From assembly GCA_000697355.1 (NCBI GenBank), contig JNEN01001247.1:1-64000 (forward strand): a stretch of 64,000 nt of DNA, in the 5' to 3' direction. The notes below the pieces were generated by a model. That model had not been told where the DNA came from. It made no database searches and saw only the letters and a list, made by a program, of their open reading frames with translations. The number at the start of each line of letters is the position of its first letter. The first letter of the stretch is position 1. Below, piece after piece: positions 22,757 through 36,300 of the stretch. The DNA comes from Syncephalastrum monosporum B8922. Taxonomy: Eukaryota > Mucoromycota > Mucoromycetes > Mucorales > Syncephalastraceae. A program made the translations under genes and the position numbers.

Positions 22757-24085
22757 ATGCATTTCCTTGTTTACGTGGTGATTACGGCTCTACCTTCACT
22801 TGGGTTCACGCTCGCCTCGCGGCCCGTCCAACGCCAAACCACATCCCAGGATGTTCTTCTCTCTATCTTATTTATTCTTAATATTGCCGTACCTGTCTAT
22901 TACGCCGGTCAGCAAGCCTTTCTCTGCATGATGCTCAGCGCTGTCTATGCTTGGGTTAATGCTCTCAAAATGGCCATCTGGATCTTTTGCATGCCGATCG
23001 AAGAACGCCGCAAACGTCCCTATTTCGTCACTCTTTGGTACTGGCGTGAAAAGCGACCTTTGCCGCCACCACAACAGGCAACGAGTGCCTCTGCATCGAT
23101 CAGCAGCAGCAGCAGCAGCAACAACAACAACAACAACAGCACGGCCTCTCGCACACCGTCCCCCTCCCCGGCGATCGCAGACAGTCGCCAGCCGTCGCCA
23201 CCTCCGCCCAGCGTATCGGCAGAAACATACGTCAAGGCCTACTTGAAGCACATGCTGATCTTTGACGGCTTGAACTTTGTGCTGGGCTGGATCGACAATA
23301 CACACACTGTGCGCGTTTTTGAGCATGCGATGGGCGCACAGCTCCTCCTCGAGCCAGGCGCGTCAGTCGACATGACGTCCATCTTGCTCAGCTTGATCCT
23401 CTGTGCTCTCTTTTCCATTTACCTCCAGCTCCAGCTCCAGGTCACCTACGACAGCTTCCTTGCTGTTTACGCCATCTTTTACAAAATCCTTCCCTGGCTC
23501 AAGATGTCCTGGGTAGCGGCTGCCAAGGATTATATTGAAAAGGCCACAGACATGCCGCCCTTCTTCAATTCGCCCTGGGAAGCCACCTCGCTCCGGGATT
23601 ATTGGAGTAACCGCTGGCATTCTTTCTACAATAACGCTTTCTATCGACTCGCCTATCGGCCCCTACGACATCTCTTGGCCCATCAACCAGGATTTCTGCG
23701 CCGTACTATTCCCGTTTTCGGTGTCTTTTTCTTGTCCGGCTTGATGCATGAATATTTCCTGTACTGTTCCTCGGGCCCACTCCTGTACTTTGGTGGTCGG
23801 GCCGGCGGCTGGCAAATGATCTTCTTTCTACTTCAGCCTATTGGTATCGTCGTCGGTGACATGTTATTCAAGCCGGGCTGGCAAGGCCGTCTATATGCCA
23901 TCGTCTGGATGGTGCTTACATCCCATTTCTTCGTTATTCCCTACATCCTTTGCAACTACGTCCATATGCCCCGACTTCAGTTTATCCCCGTCATCCTTCA
24001 TATCTGGCGCTCAGGCACGATTGACAGCGCCCTTGACGCCTGCCTCCCTTTTCGATTCCTCGGCCTCGACTGTAGCAGTCATTAG
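22757..24085 (+). CDS. Wax-synthase-like membrane-bound O-acyltransferase (MBOAT)
   Basis: A single exon of 442 residues, unusual among the intron-rich neighbours. About eight hydrophobic spans are visible. Two landmark motifs of the wax-synthase-like MBOAT branch are present: SLRDYWSNRWHSFYNN near residue 280 and SGLMHEYF near residue 328, whose His is the presumed catalytic residue. Family members esterify fatty acyl-CoA with long-chain alcohols or other acceptors in the ER. Residues about 110-150 form a Ser/Asn/Pro low-complexity insertion encoded by AGC and AAC triplet runs, probably in a cytosolic loop. The frame is also open 9 codons upstream, but that codon is GTG. The acceptor substrate cannot be read from sequence. 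Confidence 0.88.
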   Translation: MHFLVYVVITALPSLGFTLASRPVQRQTTSQDVLLSILFILNIAVPVYYAGQQAFLCMMLSAVYAWVNALKMAIWIFCMPIEERRKRPYFVTLWYWREKRPLPPPQQATSASASISSSSSSNNNNNNSTASRTPSPSPAIADSRQPSPPPPSVSAETYVKAYLKHMLIFDGLNFVLGWIDNTHTVRVFEHAMGAQLLLEPGASVDMTSILLSLILCALFSIYLQLQLQVTYDSFLAVYAIFYKILPWLKMSWVAAAKDYIEKATDMPPFFNSPWEATSLRDYWSNRWHSFYNNAFYRLAYRPLRHLLAHQPGFLRRTIPVFGVFFLSGLMHEYFLYCSSGPLLYFGGRAGGWQMIFFLLQPIGIVVGDMLFKPGWQGRLYAIVWMVLTSHFFVIPYILCNYVHMPRLQFIPVILHIWRSGTIDSALDACLPFRFLGLDCSSH

Positions 24086-25532
24086 ACCCCAACAAATATT
24101 TTATTTATAGACTTGACCTGAATAGCGTCATATCGTTGCATGTACATAACCACTGAATTATCACTCTTCACAACGACTGAATAATTTAAATCAATAGCCC
24201 ATAGGAATAATTTTTTTTTGTTTGGAGGGTAATTATTCGCATAGCACACGTTCATGCTCACATTATATAAAAACGATACATGGATGACAGTAGCAGCACC
24301 ATTTCAAACTTGACAAGAAAATTGATTGCACGTTCGTCTACCGTGCGGCATACTCGACCCTCATGGATTGCCGGTACAGTATTGTAGAAGGTCCAGAAAT
24401 AAATATTATTCACCATATTCTTGGTACGGGCAGAAGGTAACAAACGCAGAATGTTGCCAGTCCCTGGGATACTGAGTAAAATATAAATATGCATAATCTC
24501 ATACACTGCCGAAAAAACAGATGCATGCGACGTGGGAGTTATCAGTCTTCAATACTGTGAGTATGCATTCGCCCACATACGACAGTCTATTTAGTTTCGT
24601 AATACTGTTCAAGACATCTGCCGATGCCACTTCCTGTAAAGTTTCCATGCGTCTATTGGTCGTTAAGACTGACGCGCGTGGAGCGGTATGACTTTATTTG
24701 GAGCTCCTATTCGAGGCCCGACGTCTGTATAAAAGCGTGTCGAAAGTGGGAGCAGCAGCGTTTCTTCTTTAGATAGTTTTCCCCTACACCCAGTCTTCAA
24801 CGAATATATTTCGTTGAAGCACGGGATCTTTGTATTAAAGTATATGGGCAGACGAAGAAGAGCCAGATTAATCACTAAAGGAGTTTTGCCATACTTCTCT
24901 TAGTTTCATGCCCTGGTTACATCTCACTATTCATAATAAGAAAAAATGACAAAAAGAAACACTAGACATAGATGACTGATCATCACTGTACTGCTTCAAC
25001 CGCGTGTTACATTTAATAAAACTATGTTACTGGAACCTACATGCCCATGTACATCAAAGGTTTGAACGGTGGCCATGTAATTGTATCCATCTATGTGGTT
25101 TTTGTAAAAAAAAAAATTTTTTTCTCGGGAAGAACTGCCAAAAAGTAGAATATATACAATGGAACGAACGAAAGGGTAGTGTCGAGACTACTTGAGACCA
25201 GTGAAGCACGCCATTATCTGACAGAATGATTTTTGTGCTTTTGCGCGAGAATGGATAAAGTGAACGTCATCTTTACAGACACATTGATCGTCTCCCTAGT
25301 TTTCTGGTAATACGCAATAGGACATGTACGGTATTTTGCAAAGGATTGTGCTTGAGTTCTCAGGAAGTGTATGTCCATCCTGGAGTGAGAATTGGATGGA
25401 TGAATGGGTGGGTGAGTGAGCGAGTGGGTGGCTTGAAAACGTCACGTAACAAATTTTTTTTTCTTTTTGGCTGGCATCCCGCCTGAGATTTGAATTCTCC
25501 CTCTTTTTTTGCCTCAAAGCAAATCTTCCACC
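24086..25532. other. Intergenic, nothing recognised
   Basis: AT-rich. An inverted pair CGAATATATTTCG near 24799-24811 is the only small symmetry I noted. The last ~100 bases are the pyrimidine-rich promoter of RPL19. No gene seen. Confidence 0.6.
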
Positions 25533-26599
25533 ATGTGAGTTCATCGTATACCTTGCTGCCGCTCTTGTATCCTCTGTTCTCCTCGCTGCGAACCCTACCT
25601 TGCTTTGTCGACTTGCGTTTGACGACATTTCACCCGGTCATCTATCGGTTTTGACAGCCATGTTTTCTTGCGATGACCTCATGGACCTTTTTACCGAAAA
25701 AAAAATTCATTGTAACATTCCTTGTGGCTCGGCAGCAAAGCATGGCAAAGCAAAGCAAAGGAAAGGAAAGGAAAGCCAAGCAAAGCCAGAGCGAGGAGAA
25801 CAGAGATATGAAGAGGAAAAGGAATGGAATAAGGACATGCTTGCTGACTGTTGTGTTGTCTTGGTTATAGGGTCAACTTGCGCATTCAGAAACGTCTGGC
25901 CGCCTCAGTCCTCAACTGCGGCAAGCGAAAGATTTGGCTTGATCCCAACGAGGTGAACGAAATCTCGAACGCCAACTCGCGTAAGTAACCCATAAATTGA
26001 GGACGCAATGCAATATAATGCAATACGCCACATTACAATACAACAGAAAACATAATGTTATGTTAAGATATGACATGATATGACATGACTTGATATGATA
26101 TGATCAAAATATACTTACTTGGTGTCTTCATAATCTTCTAGGTGCCAACATTCGCAAGCTTGTCAAGGATGGTCTTGTTATCCGCAAGCCCGAGGTCGGT
26201 GCTTCCCGCTTCCGCGTCCGTGAGCGCAATGCCGCCAAACGTCTTGGTCGCCACATGGGTCTTGGTAAGAGAAAAGGTACTGCCGATGCCCGTATGTCCC
26301 GCCAGGTCCTTTGGATGCGCCGCATGCGTGTCCTCCGTCGTCTCCTGCGCAAGTACCGTGACCAGGGCAAGATCGACAAGCACCTGTACCACACCCTCTA
26401 CCTCAAGGCCAAGGGTAACGGCTTCAAGAACAAGCGCAACTTGATGGAGTACATTCACCGTGCCAAGGCTGAGAAGCTGCGTGCTAAGGCCCTCAACGAC
26501 CAGGCCGACCTCCTCCGTGCCAAGAACAAGGCCATGCGCCAGCGCAAGAAGGCCCGTGCCGAGGAGAAGGCTGCCCAGACCGTCGAGGAGAAGCAGTAA
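25533..26599 (+). CDS. RPL19: 60S ribosomal protein L19 (eL19)
   Basis: Three exons: 25533-25534, 25871-25980 and 26142-26599, giving 189 residues. The first coding exon is only the AT of the start codon; the G comes from the next exon after a 336-nt intron (GTGAGT...TATAG). Exon 2 reads [20 protein letters not shown] and exon 3 has [19 protein letters not shown], both diagnostic for eL19. The C-terminal helix is Lys/Arg/Ala/Glu rich, as expected. The protein is part of the cytosolic large ribosomal subunit. From memory, yeast RPL19 genes also have a 2-nt first coding exon, so this split appears ancient. Intron 1 holds AAAGG-type purine repeats and intron 2 holds ATGATATGAC-type repeats. Confidence 0.97.
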
Positions 26600-27748
26600 T
26601 CTATTTCAAAATAAAGTCCTGCTTGTTTTTTATCCATCATGTCTACCTATATGATGAAGATGTATTCTAATGGATGCCTTGAACGGAGAAAATTGAAAAC
26701 ACTTGTAATATACATACATTCGGCATGAACCATTAGGTGAGATATAGAGTGATTGGTGTTGGACATCTGTGTGGAAAGAGGACCACATTCGTCTCCATTG
26801 TCTGTGTGCTCCAGGATTCATTGGATAGACACGATGTTTATACCCGTTTTAAGTAACGTCCCCTTGGGGCAACCACATCATAGATCGACGTAGACATGAG
26901 ATACGCTCACTCTCTTTTTCACAGTACGTTATATAGCAATTTCACTGACTGCGCAGCTTTTGAAAGTCGATGGAAATAGAAAACATCGAATCGGTCGTCT
27001 TCCGAGTCGCGCCGCATCGGGTCATTCGGACGTATCAAGCATCTGCGCACCCTGTTTGAGGCCCTTACAGCTGCAAGTATATGCGAACTCAACATATCTG
27101 ATTGATGCACACCAATACAACGCCGCACGAATGCTGCACAATGCACGAAACAACACTGGGTCGATGACTTTGAGGGAGGAGATAATGGTGGATTGTGTTT
27201 CATGGAGACACTTGTTATAAGAATATCTACATACGTGCTGTAAACGACTTGCGCGACTTGTGAGGGAAAACGATTCTATTTGATGAGTGATAACACGTTT
27301 TTGGGTGTGAAGAAGGAAGGTACTCTATCATACTTATGCTCGCTTACTGAAGTCGGACATGCGACGGTTTGTCGACTCGATTCGTGTTGCACAAGATAGC
27401 ATGGATGAAGTGACAGCAAGAAGATGGATATGACACGCAGAGACAATAAAGTTATAGCATGCATGGAAAGCAGCAATAAGGTTGGCAAGTGTTGCTACTC
27501 CCTAAGTGGCATGGGTGGGTGTGCTACGGATGCCTTTCTTTTTCTACTGTATTTATTTCTGGGTGTGTTAGAAAAGGGAAGAGGGCGCTAAACCATGTGA
27601 CTTGGACCTTATACACACACACACGCACAGAGGGAAGGAAAGAGCACGAGCCCCAGTCTGATTCGCCTTCTTTCCAACTCCATACATTCTATTCTATTCT
27701 TATACTCTACACTATATCCTACCCACCCCACCCCATTATTATATCCCC
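26600..27748. other. Intergenic, nothing recognised
   Basis: RPL19 3' region and promoter of the Rab GAP gene, with a short (AC)n run near 27614 and TATTCTATTCT repeats near 27690. No gene seen. Confidence 0.65.
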
Positions 27749-30700
27749 ATGGCTAGCCCAGTCGTCGTGAGCGAGGCTGCTTTCAACGCCTTCACGCTTC
27801 CGACCCACGTCGACTCGTCCATCAGCCCATTTTGGGAGTCCCTGAAAGAGAACGACCACTTTTTGCTGCAGCGCACCAAAGTACGCAAGAACGCCCTCAT
27901 GCGGAATGTCCTCGGCACCGTGCAGAACGTGTAAACATCCCTTTCCGCGTCCATCTTCTTCTCGTGATGCTAATGTCGTGCTTTAAGACTTGACACCAAA
28001 CAGTCGCCTTATCGCGTCCTTTACCGGCGGAACAACGGCTCGTGTCTGCAAATAGCCGTCGGGGCAACGGAGAAGCAAGTCGACACTGCCTGGCGTTGGA
28101 TTGAAGGTACGCTCTTGTCCTAGCCAAACGAGCTGTCACCCATATGTATTTTCTCTGTAGCCAATCTCTCGCCATCCCTCAATGTTCTCGATGAGACTGA
28201 GAAGGAGGAATTCGTGGCGACCAAAATCAACTCCATCGTCACACGAAGAGGTATGAATAGAAATAGAAATAGAAATGCATGGATGATGACCTCAGCTGAC
28301 AACATATCGCTCCGTGTATCTAGATGCGGGCACAGACGAAATATCCACCGACGAAAAAGTACGTTCGGCCTCACGCAGTTTCCGCCAGACCTTTGACGTG
28401 CCTGCCACCGAACGCCTTGTTAACTGTAATATTATTATTATTATTATTTTTTGTGAAACGACCTCGTTCCGCTGATTGCAACTTGTTAGATTATTCATGT
28501 GCTTATTATACCAACCGCTTCACAAGTCAGGGATGGCTTTATATCAGCGAGAACTATGTAGCCTTCTACTCTTACCTCCTCGGATACGAAACCAAGCTCC
28601 TGGTCGAGCTAAAAAACATACAAGATATTCGCAAAGAGAAATCAAAACGAGGCGTTTTTGCCGATGCCATCCGACTCGTCATGAAGGATAAATCAGAGGT
28701 ATTAGTTTGCATTTGAGGGAGGGTGTTGCGTCTTTCTAACTGTTTCATAGCATTTTTTCTCCAACCTATTTAAACGGGACGCCGTGTACGACGTCCTGGT
28801 GCAGCTGACCGGCCTTGCCATGCAACGCTTACTGAAATCCACCGCGTTGGAGCAGTCGCCAGGTGGCGACATATCGATCGACATACGCGACAGCGACATT
28901 GACGCGGCGAGTGAGAAGAGCATGCCATCGCATTTGTCCTCAGCAGACGTGCGCAAACTCATGCAACCCTTGAAAAACGACTTGGCTGCGCAGAAACGGG
29001 ACGAGCGCTTCCGAGCCCGCTTCCGCCTCCCGATCACTCAGCAACTCCTGATGAACGTCGCTGCTGTGCAAGTTGTCGAAACACCCGCCTTAAACCAAGA
29101 AGGCGAAGTCAATACTACGCTGTATCATGGTCGACTGTGCCTGTCCGATGCTTTTCTGACCTTTAATGCCACCGAACGGGGCGTCTACTTTGACTCGATC
29201 TTACCGCTCTACACGATTCGACGCGTTGAGCGCTTAAACGACAACACCAACGCCTTCTCCATCAAAATCGTCAACTGGCATCAACACCAAATTCTTTTCC
29301 GTTTGAATGTGTAGGTCTTAAGATGGTACTCATGTGGGCCAATGAGTCGCTGATGAAGAACCTTTGCTATTTCCATTTGTTAGTACCCAAAAGCAGTATG
29401 ATGATTTCTCAGCGAATCTGACAGCGCACCTACGCAAGCAAATCTCATACATGAAGTTGCTTAAAAAGTTTCTCGCGACATGCCCGTCCGAGGTCGTGGT
29501 TGCAGACAAGCCATTAGAGGACATGGATCAATCTACAGGTGGTCTGGGTCTGGTGTTCGGCTTCCCGGGTGATCCAAAGAAGCTTAAAGACAAGAGCAAG
29601 ATGAAACTCTGGAAGAAATATTTCCAAGGTAAGAAAAATGGAAAAGAAAAGATAGAAAGAAGCTAGGCAAGATCACCGTCCTGACACGTGTGTAACGCAA
29701 ATATAAGAGTACGGTCGCAATTTGACGATTGTCAAGACGCCTCGCTTCGCGCGACTTGTGCGCGTCGGGTTACCGAATCGACTGCGTGGGGAGATCTGGG
29801 AGACCTGCTCAGGCTCGATCCACCAGCGTTTCATGAACCAAGGCCTGTATGCACGCATCCTAGAAGAGAACAAGGACAAGAGCTCACTCAGCTTGGAAGA
29901 AATCGAAAAGGACCTCAACCGGTAAGCAGTTGCCACGAGGATATATGTTTGTGTCTACTAATGAAGAGAATCAGATCGCTGCCAGAGTACTCTGCTTATC
30001 AAACGCCGCAGGGCATTGACAGCCTACGCCGCGTGCTGAGCGCGTATGCATGGAAAGACCCTGAGCTCGGCTATTGTCAAGCCATGAACATCGTCACGTC
30101 GGCCATTCTTATGCAAGTATTCATTTTACTGCTTCGTGTCTTCGAATAACATTGGACGTTAGATACATGAGCGAGGAGCAAGCCTTCTTCACTTTGAGCG
30201 TCCTCTGCGATGATATGCTGCCAGGTTATTATAGCACATCCATGTATGGCGCTCTGCTTGATCAAATCATCTTTGAGCACCTGCTTGAGAAGACGATGCC
30301 GGTGCTGCACAACCATTTCAAAAAGACTGATATTCAACTCTCGGTTGCCTGTCTTCCGTGGTTCTTGAGCCTGTATATCAATTCGATGCCGCTTCTGTTT
30401 GCGTTCCGTGTTCTAGACTGTTTCTTCATGGATGGCCCCAAGGTGCTTTTCCAGATCGGGTAATTTTTCTGCAGGGTTTTCTTATCGCTGGAACTCACAT
30501 ATTTATCATAGGTTGGGTAAGAACTAGGTTGCGTAATGAACATGTTGGATTTCTAAATGTTACTGGTTACAGCTATTTTGAAAATCAACGGCGACGCGCT
30601 TCTACAAACATCGGACGACGGTGCCTTTATGAATGTGCTCAAGGCCTATTTCAACTCGCTGCATGAACCACTGTATCCCGAAAGTGATAATCCGAAGGCA

Positions 30701-32131
30701 CGCACATTGACGGTAAGTCCACACCAGCAAACGCCATCTTTTCCTGATATATTCCGTCATTAGAAATTTAATGAGCTACTTCTCGTTGCATACCGCGAGT
30801 TCAACGGCATCAGCGACGAAAAAGTGCGCGAACTGCGACAAACCCATCAGCTCAAGGTCGTCGCCGGGATTGAGTCGTTTGCCAAGCGTTCCACAGTACG
30901 CAACCTTGATGACACGGCTGGTCTGGACAAGGAGGAGCTGGGCATTGTGTACGACAAATTTTATAATGTCTTGTACTACCGACAAAGGCAGCAGAAGGGT
31001 GACCGCATGGACTATGATGCATTCGAGCTCTTCCTCGGTAGCCTGGCGAGCTGGGCCAAGATGTCGGCAGAGGATCACGAAGCCGACCGGGAACGACAGC
31101 TCAAAGTGGGCAAGACCTTTATGCTTCGATTGTTTGAGTCGTTCGACAGGAGTCGTCAGGGTAGCATTACGCTTCAGGTAAGGGTGTGGGGAAAATAATG
31201 TGCAAGTGTATATTCACATCGTGATTTAGGACGCCGTCATCGGCTTGGGCCCTATCCTCAAAGGAGACCACAATGCACAGATCACGCTCTTCTTCAATCT
31301 CCATGATGTGGACCAAGACAACTACCTGAGTAAAGACGAATTGCTGCAATTCTCAGAAACTTTGTTGTGGCTCTTCCGGAAGACCAGTGACGAAGAGCAC
31401 TTGAACTCAGTCTCATCTTTTCTGCGTAATGCCTTTGAGTATTCTGAGCCCAAGGAACCAAACTCGGACGATAAATATTTGTCCATGGCCTCTCTAAGGT
31501 AAAAAGAATAGAAGGCAGGCGGTAGCGTGATGGACGCACAGGTCTCACACAACGCTATGACAGGATGCTCGTGTTAGCCGATGAGGTCTTGGAAAGCTTC
31601 TTCGAGCACCGCTTCCGCGACTCGTTCCAGCTCATCGAGAAGGCAGTTGACAAGCAGCGCAGCCTGGGCCGCGAGATCTTTGATAGTCTGTTTGCAACGG
31701 GCGTCAAGCTGGCCAACAACAAAGAGAGGCAGGCGCGTACCCGTGTCATGTCTCCGGCTTCCTCCAAGGCTTCTGTGGTCTCCTCCAAGGCATCCGTTGT
31801 TTCCTCCATCTCTGATGTGGGATCGGTTTCCAACATACCCAGCCCCTCGCCAGACCTTGACACATCCACACCAGATCGCGAGGCAGAGAAAGAGGAGACC
31901 AAGATGGCCAAAGAGACATATGTACAGGATGAACAGAAAGAAAGTATATCAGAGCCAGCGACAGAGACAGAACCGGAAGGGTTGTCCGAAGTGGACGGTG
32001 AGGACAACGAACACGATGACGATGACGATGACGACGACGAGAGCGGTGACGTTCTAGAAGAAATGAACCGGTTGCTCAAAGAGTACGGCGATGACGACGA
32101 GAGAGAGAAGGACGAAAAAGAAGAGAAGTAG
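27749..32131 (+). CDS. GRAM-TBC-EF-hand Rab GAP (TBC1D8/9, Gyp2-like)
   Basis: Fifteen exons giving 1177 residues: 27749-27928, 28004-28106, 28161-28250, 28324-28425, 28490-28698, 28751-29310, 29384-29628, 29708-29921, 29975-30112, 30163-30459, 30512-30516, 30573-30712, 30764-31177, 31230-31498 and 31564-32131. There are two GRAM-like domains ([20 protein letters not shown] near residue 160; [15 protein letters not shown] near 345). The TBC domain from about residue 500 has IEKDLNR (Arg finger) and GYCQAMN (Gln finger). An EF-hand ([13 protein letters not shown]) lies near 930 and the tail is acidic. TBC proteins stimulate GTP hydrolysis by Rab GTPases; this architecture belongs to the TBC1D8/9 group. 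Exon 11 is 5 nt. Intron 9 needs a GC donor. The Rab target is unknown. Confidence 0.93.
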
Positions 32132-33346
32132 CTATTATTATTATAAATGAGCTGGTTTTTTTTTTTTTTTTTTTGGTTCCATGACGCATTCGCTGTCTAG
32201 CGTGCTAGTGCATTTATCGAAAACACTTTAAAACCGTGCGTTCGCCTTGTCGAATTCTAGGGTAGATAGCACTAAATTCTGGGAATGGCCAACATGCCGT
32301 TATGTACACGTCAACGTATGAGCTATAACAGTTTTATCTTTTGCAATAGGGTTGCCCGAGCGTCATACTCAGGAGTCGTCCAGCGCAACGCCCAGCAATA
32401 CTTTCGGGCGTATAATTGCGTAGTAGAAGTATTGAGCAGGTGTATTTAGTATGATAGGCGTTATGCGAATGCGGTGCTGGCGTGATGCGCAGCAACCAAA
32501 AGAATCGCCCACCTGCAGCTGTGAGCGTATCAAAGCGTTACGGCTGTATACGTGTATTGGGCAGTCATTGCTGTCCTACGTCGCTCTGTATCTGCCTAGT
32601 TTCGGCCTTCCCTCGCGTTTTTCTTAATTGAAAACACATGCGCAGTAGCCGGTTATCTTTTCTGATATGGCTATGCAAGCTCCAGCGGGTGACATAATTT
32701 TTAGGGGCTGGTAGAAGATCCAAGATTACACAGATTTCCTTTTGGATCCGTGCAGCCCGAAAAGACAAGTTCGTGTCCCCGGCCAAGATGCAGGTATTAA
32801 TTTGAGCTTAAAAGCGCGGGTGGTGTTGTCAAGGGGTTAAAGAAAGATTATAGCGTGGTGGACGAGAAGACTTTGGATAGACTTCGTGGAGCAAGGCTGT
32901 CATACATATTCCAGTAAGGGAAGGCCATTTGGCTCGTGATAAGACAGTGGATATGTATAGAAACAATGGATTGCGTCAAACAATTGATTAAAAATAAACA
33001 AATGTAGGACCCGCATCAGGTCATCCAACAAAGAAGTCAGCTACGCTCATTCCCGTCGGACGTGCTTCATTTCCTATTCTTATTATCGCCTTTTTCCCTT
33101 TACCCCTCACGGACTCATTGTTTGTGTGTGTATAAGACATAAAGTGCGCGAGTTCAGTTGTGTGCCAACTGTGGCTGGTGTGTACTTTTCCTTCCCCTCT
33201 CTCTCTGAATACACCACCCGACCCGAGACACTTCTTAAGACGCACACACATACATACACTCACACACACTCACTCACACATAGTGAGAGAGAAAGCGCTG
33301 TCCCTTATCCGCTTTTGCACTTCTCCATTGCTTCAGCCGGCCCCTC
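32132..33346. other. Intergenic, tandem gene spacer
   Basis: A 19-base T run lies just after the Rab GAP stop (about 32157-32175). (CA)n-rich sequence at about 33240-33282 lies in the probable 5' UTR of the RhoGEF gene. No gene seen between. Confidence 0.65.
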
Positions 33347-36300
33347 ATGCGTCCGACATTGAGCCCACCTCGACCACCGGCCCATACTGCCCAGCAACAC
33401 GGACAGCAACCATCACCACAGCGACGACCCACGGTGAACAGGAAACCGCTCGAACGGAAACCGAGCCTCAACTGGCTGAGCACCACTCCGCAGCTCTTGC
33501 GCCGACATTCCTCGCGATGGTCAAACAACAGTAACAATAGAAACAACCCCAAACTGCCTTCGAACGCAGCAGCACCCGCCCCGCCAGTGCACAGGCATGC
33601 TTCCACAACGGCCACAGCGACCGCTTTTTCGCGGCCGACCCAGCAAATTCGCCGTCCTTCGAGAAACCTACAGAATGGTTTATCACAGCCCGATCATACA
33701 TCCACGGCAAGTAGATCGCGGTTATCGCTTAACGCTGCAGATGAGCCGAAACAGCGGCACGTGTACGCAGCCTTTTTGTCGTCAATAGCACAAGAACTGC
33801 GCCAACGCATGGTGCTGACTGACCGTATCAAGCGTGGCATCGAGTTCAAAAATGTCTTTGACGGCAAGGACGCTGTGGTAAGAATGACAACAGACCGACA
33901 TAGGGTTGTTCTCGTCTAAACCAAATACAGGATAAACTGGCGAGTATCATTGCCATGCCGGACGGGCGGGACGTAGCTCTCCGTCTGGGAATAGCGTTGG
34001 GTGCACAACGATTTTTTCATGATGTCAATTATGAGAACCGACTCGTCGACTCGGCCAGCGAGATTTATCAGTTCCACGACGATCGTGTGCGTCCCGCCTA
34101 TTACATCCATGGCACGCACAGCAGTACCAGCAGCAGCAGCGCGGACACGTATATCTCGGCTGGCACAATGACGACCACGAGCACAGCTGCCAGCGACGAC
34201 GACGACGACGGCGACGGCGATGAATTGCAGCATATCCCGCCCTCCTCGGTTGGTGCGATAGGCACCCCGTCGACCCACACCGAACGCGACGAAAGCGACC
34301 TTCTACCGAACGGTGTATTCACCGAGTTGACCTACTGCTACGTTCCCACTTGCATCGACAAGAACCCATGCTACAGTTACTCGTGTCCAAAACGAGAGGT
34401 ATGTAGGACAAGCCTGGTGCTTCCTGCAGCACGTGCATGTGGAACTCACCGAAGTTCTAGCAACTCCGCAGACAACAGGAGCAGGAGCAGAGCGAACGCA
34501 GTAGTTTGGATGTGCGCCTCGCACGGTCCACCACCCACGCTTATTTACGCCAAAAATCACAGCAGCTCTGGTCTGAGGTGGTGCCTGCACAGATCGCCAC
34601 GTCGGTCTCCCATGCGGAGCGCAAGCGCCAGGAAACCATATTCGAGCTTATCTATACCGAGGACAATTTCGTTAAAGACCTCGAATACGTCCGTGAAGTA
34701 AGTATGCCTGGTGGCTTCCGGCTGTCTTTGCAAGGGGATAACACAAATACCATGTAGATGTGGATCAAGCCGCTCGAGTTGCGGGATATTCTGCCCGCCC
34801 ACCGTCGTGACGCCTTTATACGCACCGTATTTAGCAACATCATGGCTATCCACAGCATCAGTCGCCAACTCTTGTTCGCGCTCCGCGCTCGACAAAAGCA
34901 GCATCCGGTAGTCTACGAAATTGGTGACATTGTGCTCGACTTTGTGGTACAGCTCGAACCATTCATTCAGTATGGCGCACGGCAACACGAGGCCAGATAC
35001 GCTCTCGACACCGAGCGCCAGCAGAACCGGAAATTTGCGCAATTTGCAGAGCAGACCGAGCGCCACCCGTCCTCGTATCGCTTAGAACTCGATGGCTACC
35101 TGAGCAAGCCAACGGCCCGGCTTGGCCGCTACACCCTCATTCTCGACGCCATCCACAAATACACCGCCGAGGATCACCCTGACTACCAGAACATCCCGCG
35201 CGCGACCGAAATCATTCGACAGTTCCTGACCCGCGTGAATGCAGAAAACGGCAAGGCCAAGAACCGTTTTGACCTAGAGCGTATTCACAACAATCTGGTG
35301 TTTAAGCACAAGGCAGACGAAAAGGACTTGAAGCTCATGGAGGATGGCAGACAGGTTCTGAAGCAGATTGTGCTGCGCAAGACGGCCCATATGGACTCGA
35401 CTGAGTATTTGCTGCTGCTCTTTGACCACTGCCTAGTCGTTACGAAGATCAAGTACCTGCACCGCCGTGAGACCTATGTGGTCAAACGAAGGCCGATCCC
35501 GCTCGAGCTCCTTAAAGTCACCATCCCGCCGCCGCACAATACACGCCCACGTCGGTCGAGCTCGATCTTGCCACATCTCTCCAACAGCACGCCCCGCGCT
35601 TCGCTTCAATTGCCACGGCCTGCCCCTCGTCGGGAGCTCAAACGGGCAGCCACGGTCACGATCACGGATGTGCCACAGGACGGTATATTGGACGCAGACA
35701 AAGTCGCCTACCCTGTGACATTTGAGTATCTCGGGCGACGGGGTTTTGGCAAGTTCACGCTGTATGCATCGGCGATGCCCATGGTCAAGCCGCTTGTGGA
35801 CCAGATCGAGAAGCAGCAGATGATCAAAGCCCAACGCGCGCCCGTCATCCGGCTCGTGCCCGCCATCCAAAACGGCCGATTCCTCTTGGAAGACAAGGTC
35901 AACCACATTGTGACATTCAGTAAGTGAAACCAAGGGAATGGATCCAGACTTTCTCACGGTAAATGACAGATCAAGGACAGCAATACGTCCTCGCCACAAA
36001 CTCGGGTGTGTTTGTGGGACATATCGGCGAGTCAAGCAAACCGCACAAGGTCTTGGACCTTCCCCGGGTCACGCAAGTACAAGTGCTCGAGTCGGCGCAG
36101 CTCCTTCTCGTGCTGGCCGACCGGATCTTGTGGGAATACGACTTGGTGGTTGTGAATGGCAAACCCGAGGAGCAGCCGCCAGGTCGCAAGCTGCAAACGC
36201 ACGTCCCCTACTTCCACGTCGGCCAATGTCTGCAGCGCACACTTGTGTGCGTCCCCAAGGTCTCGCCACTGACATCGACCATCACGCTGTACGAGCCTTC

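Noticed and set aside
25600..25956. 118-codon ORF overlapping the RPL19 first intron
   Set aside because: It is a shadow of the long purine-rich intron; the real frame is eL19.
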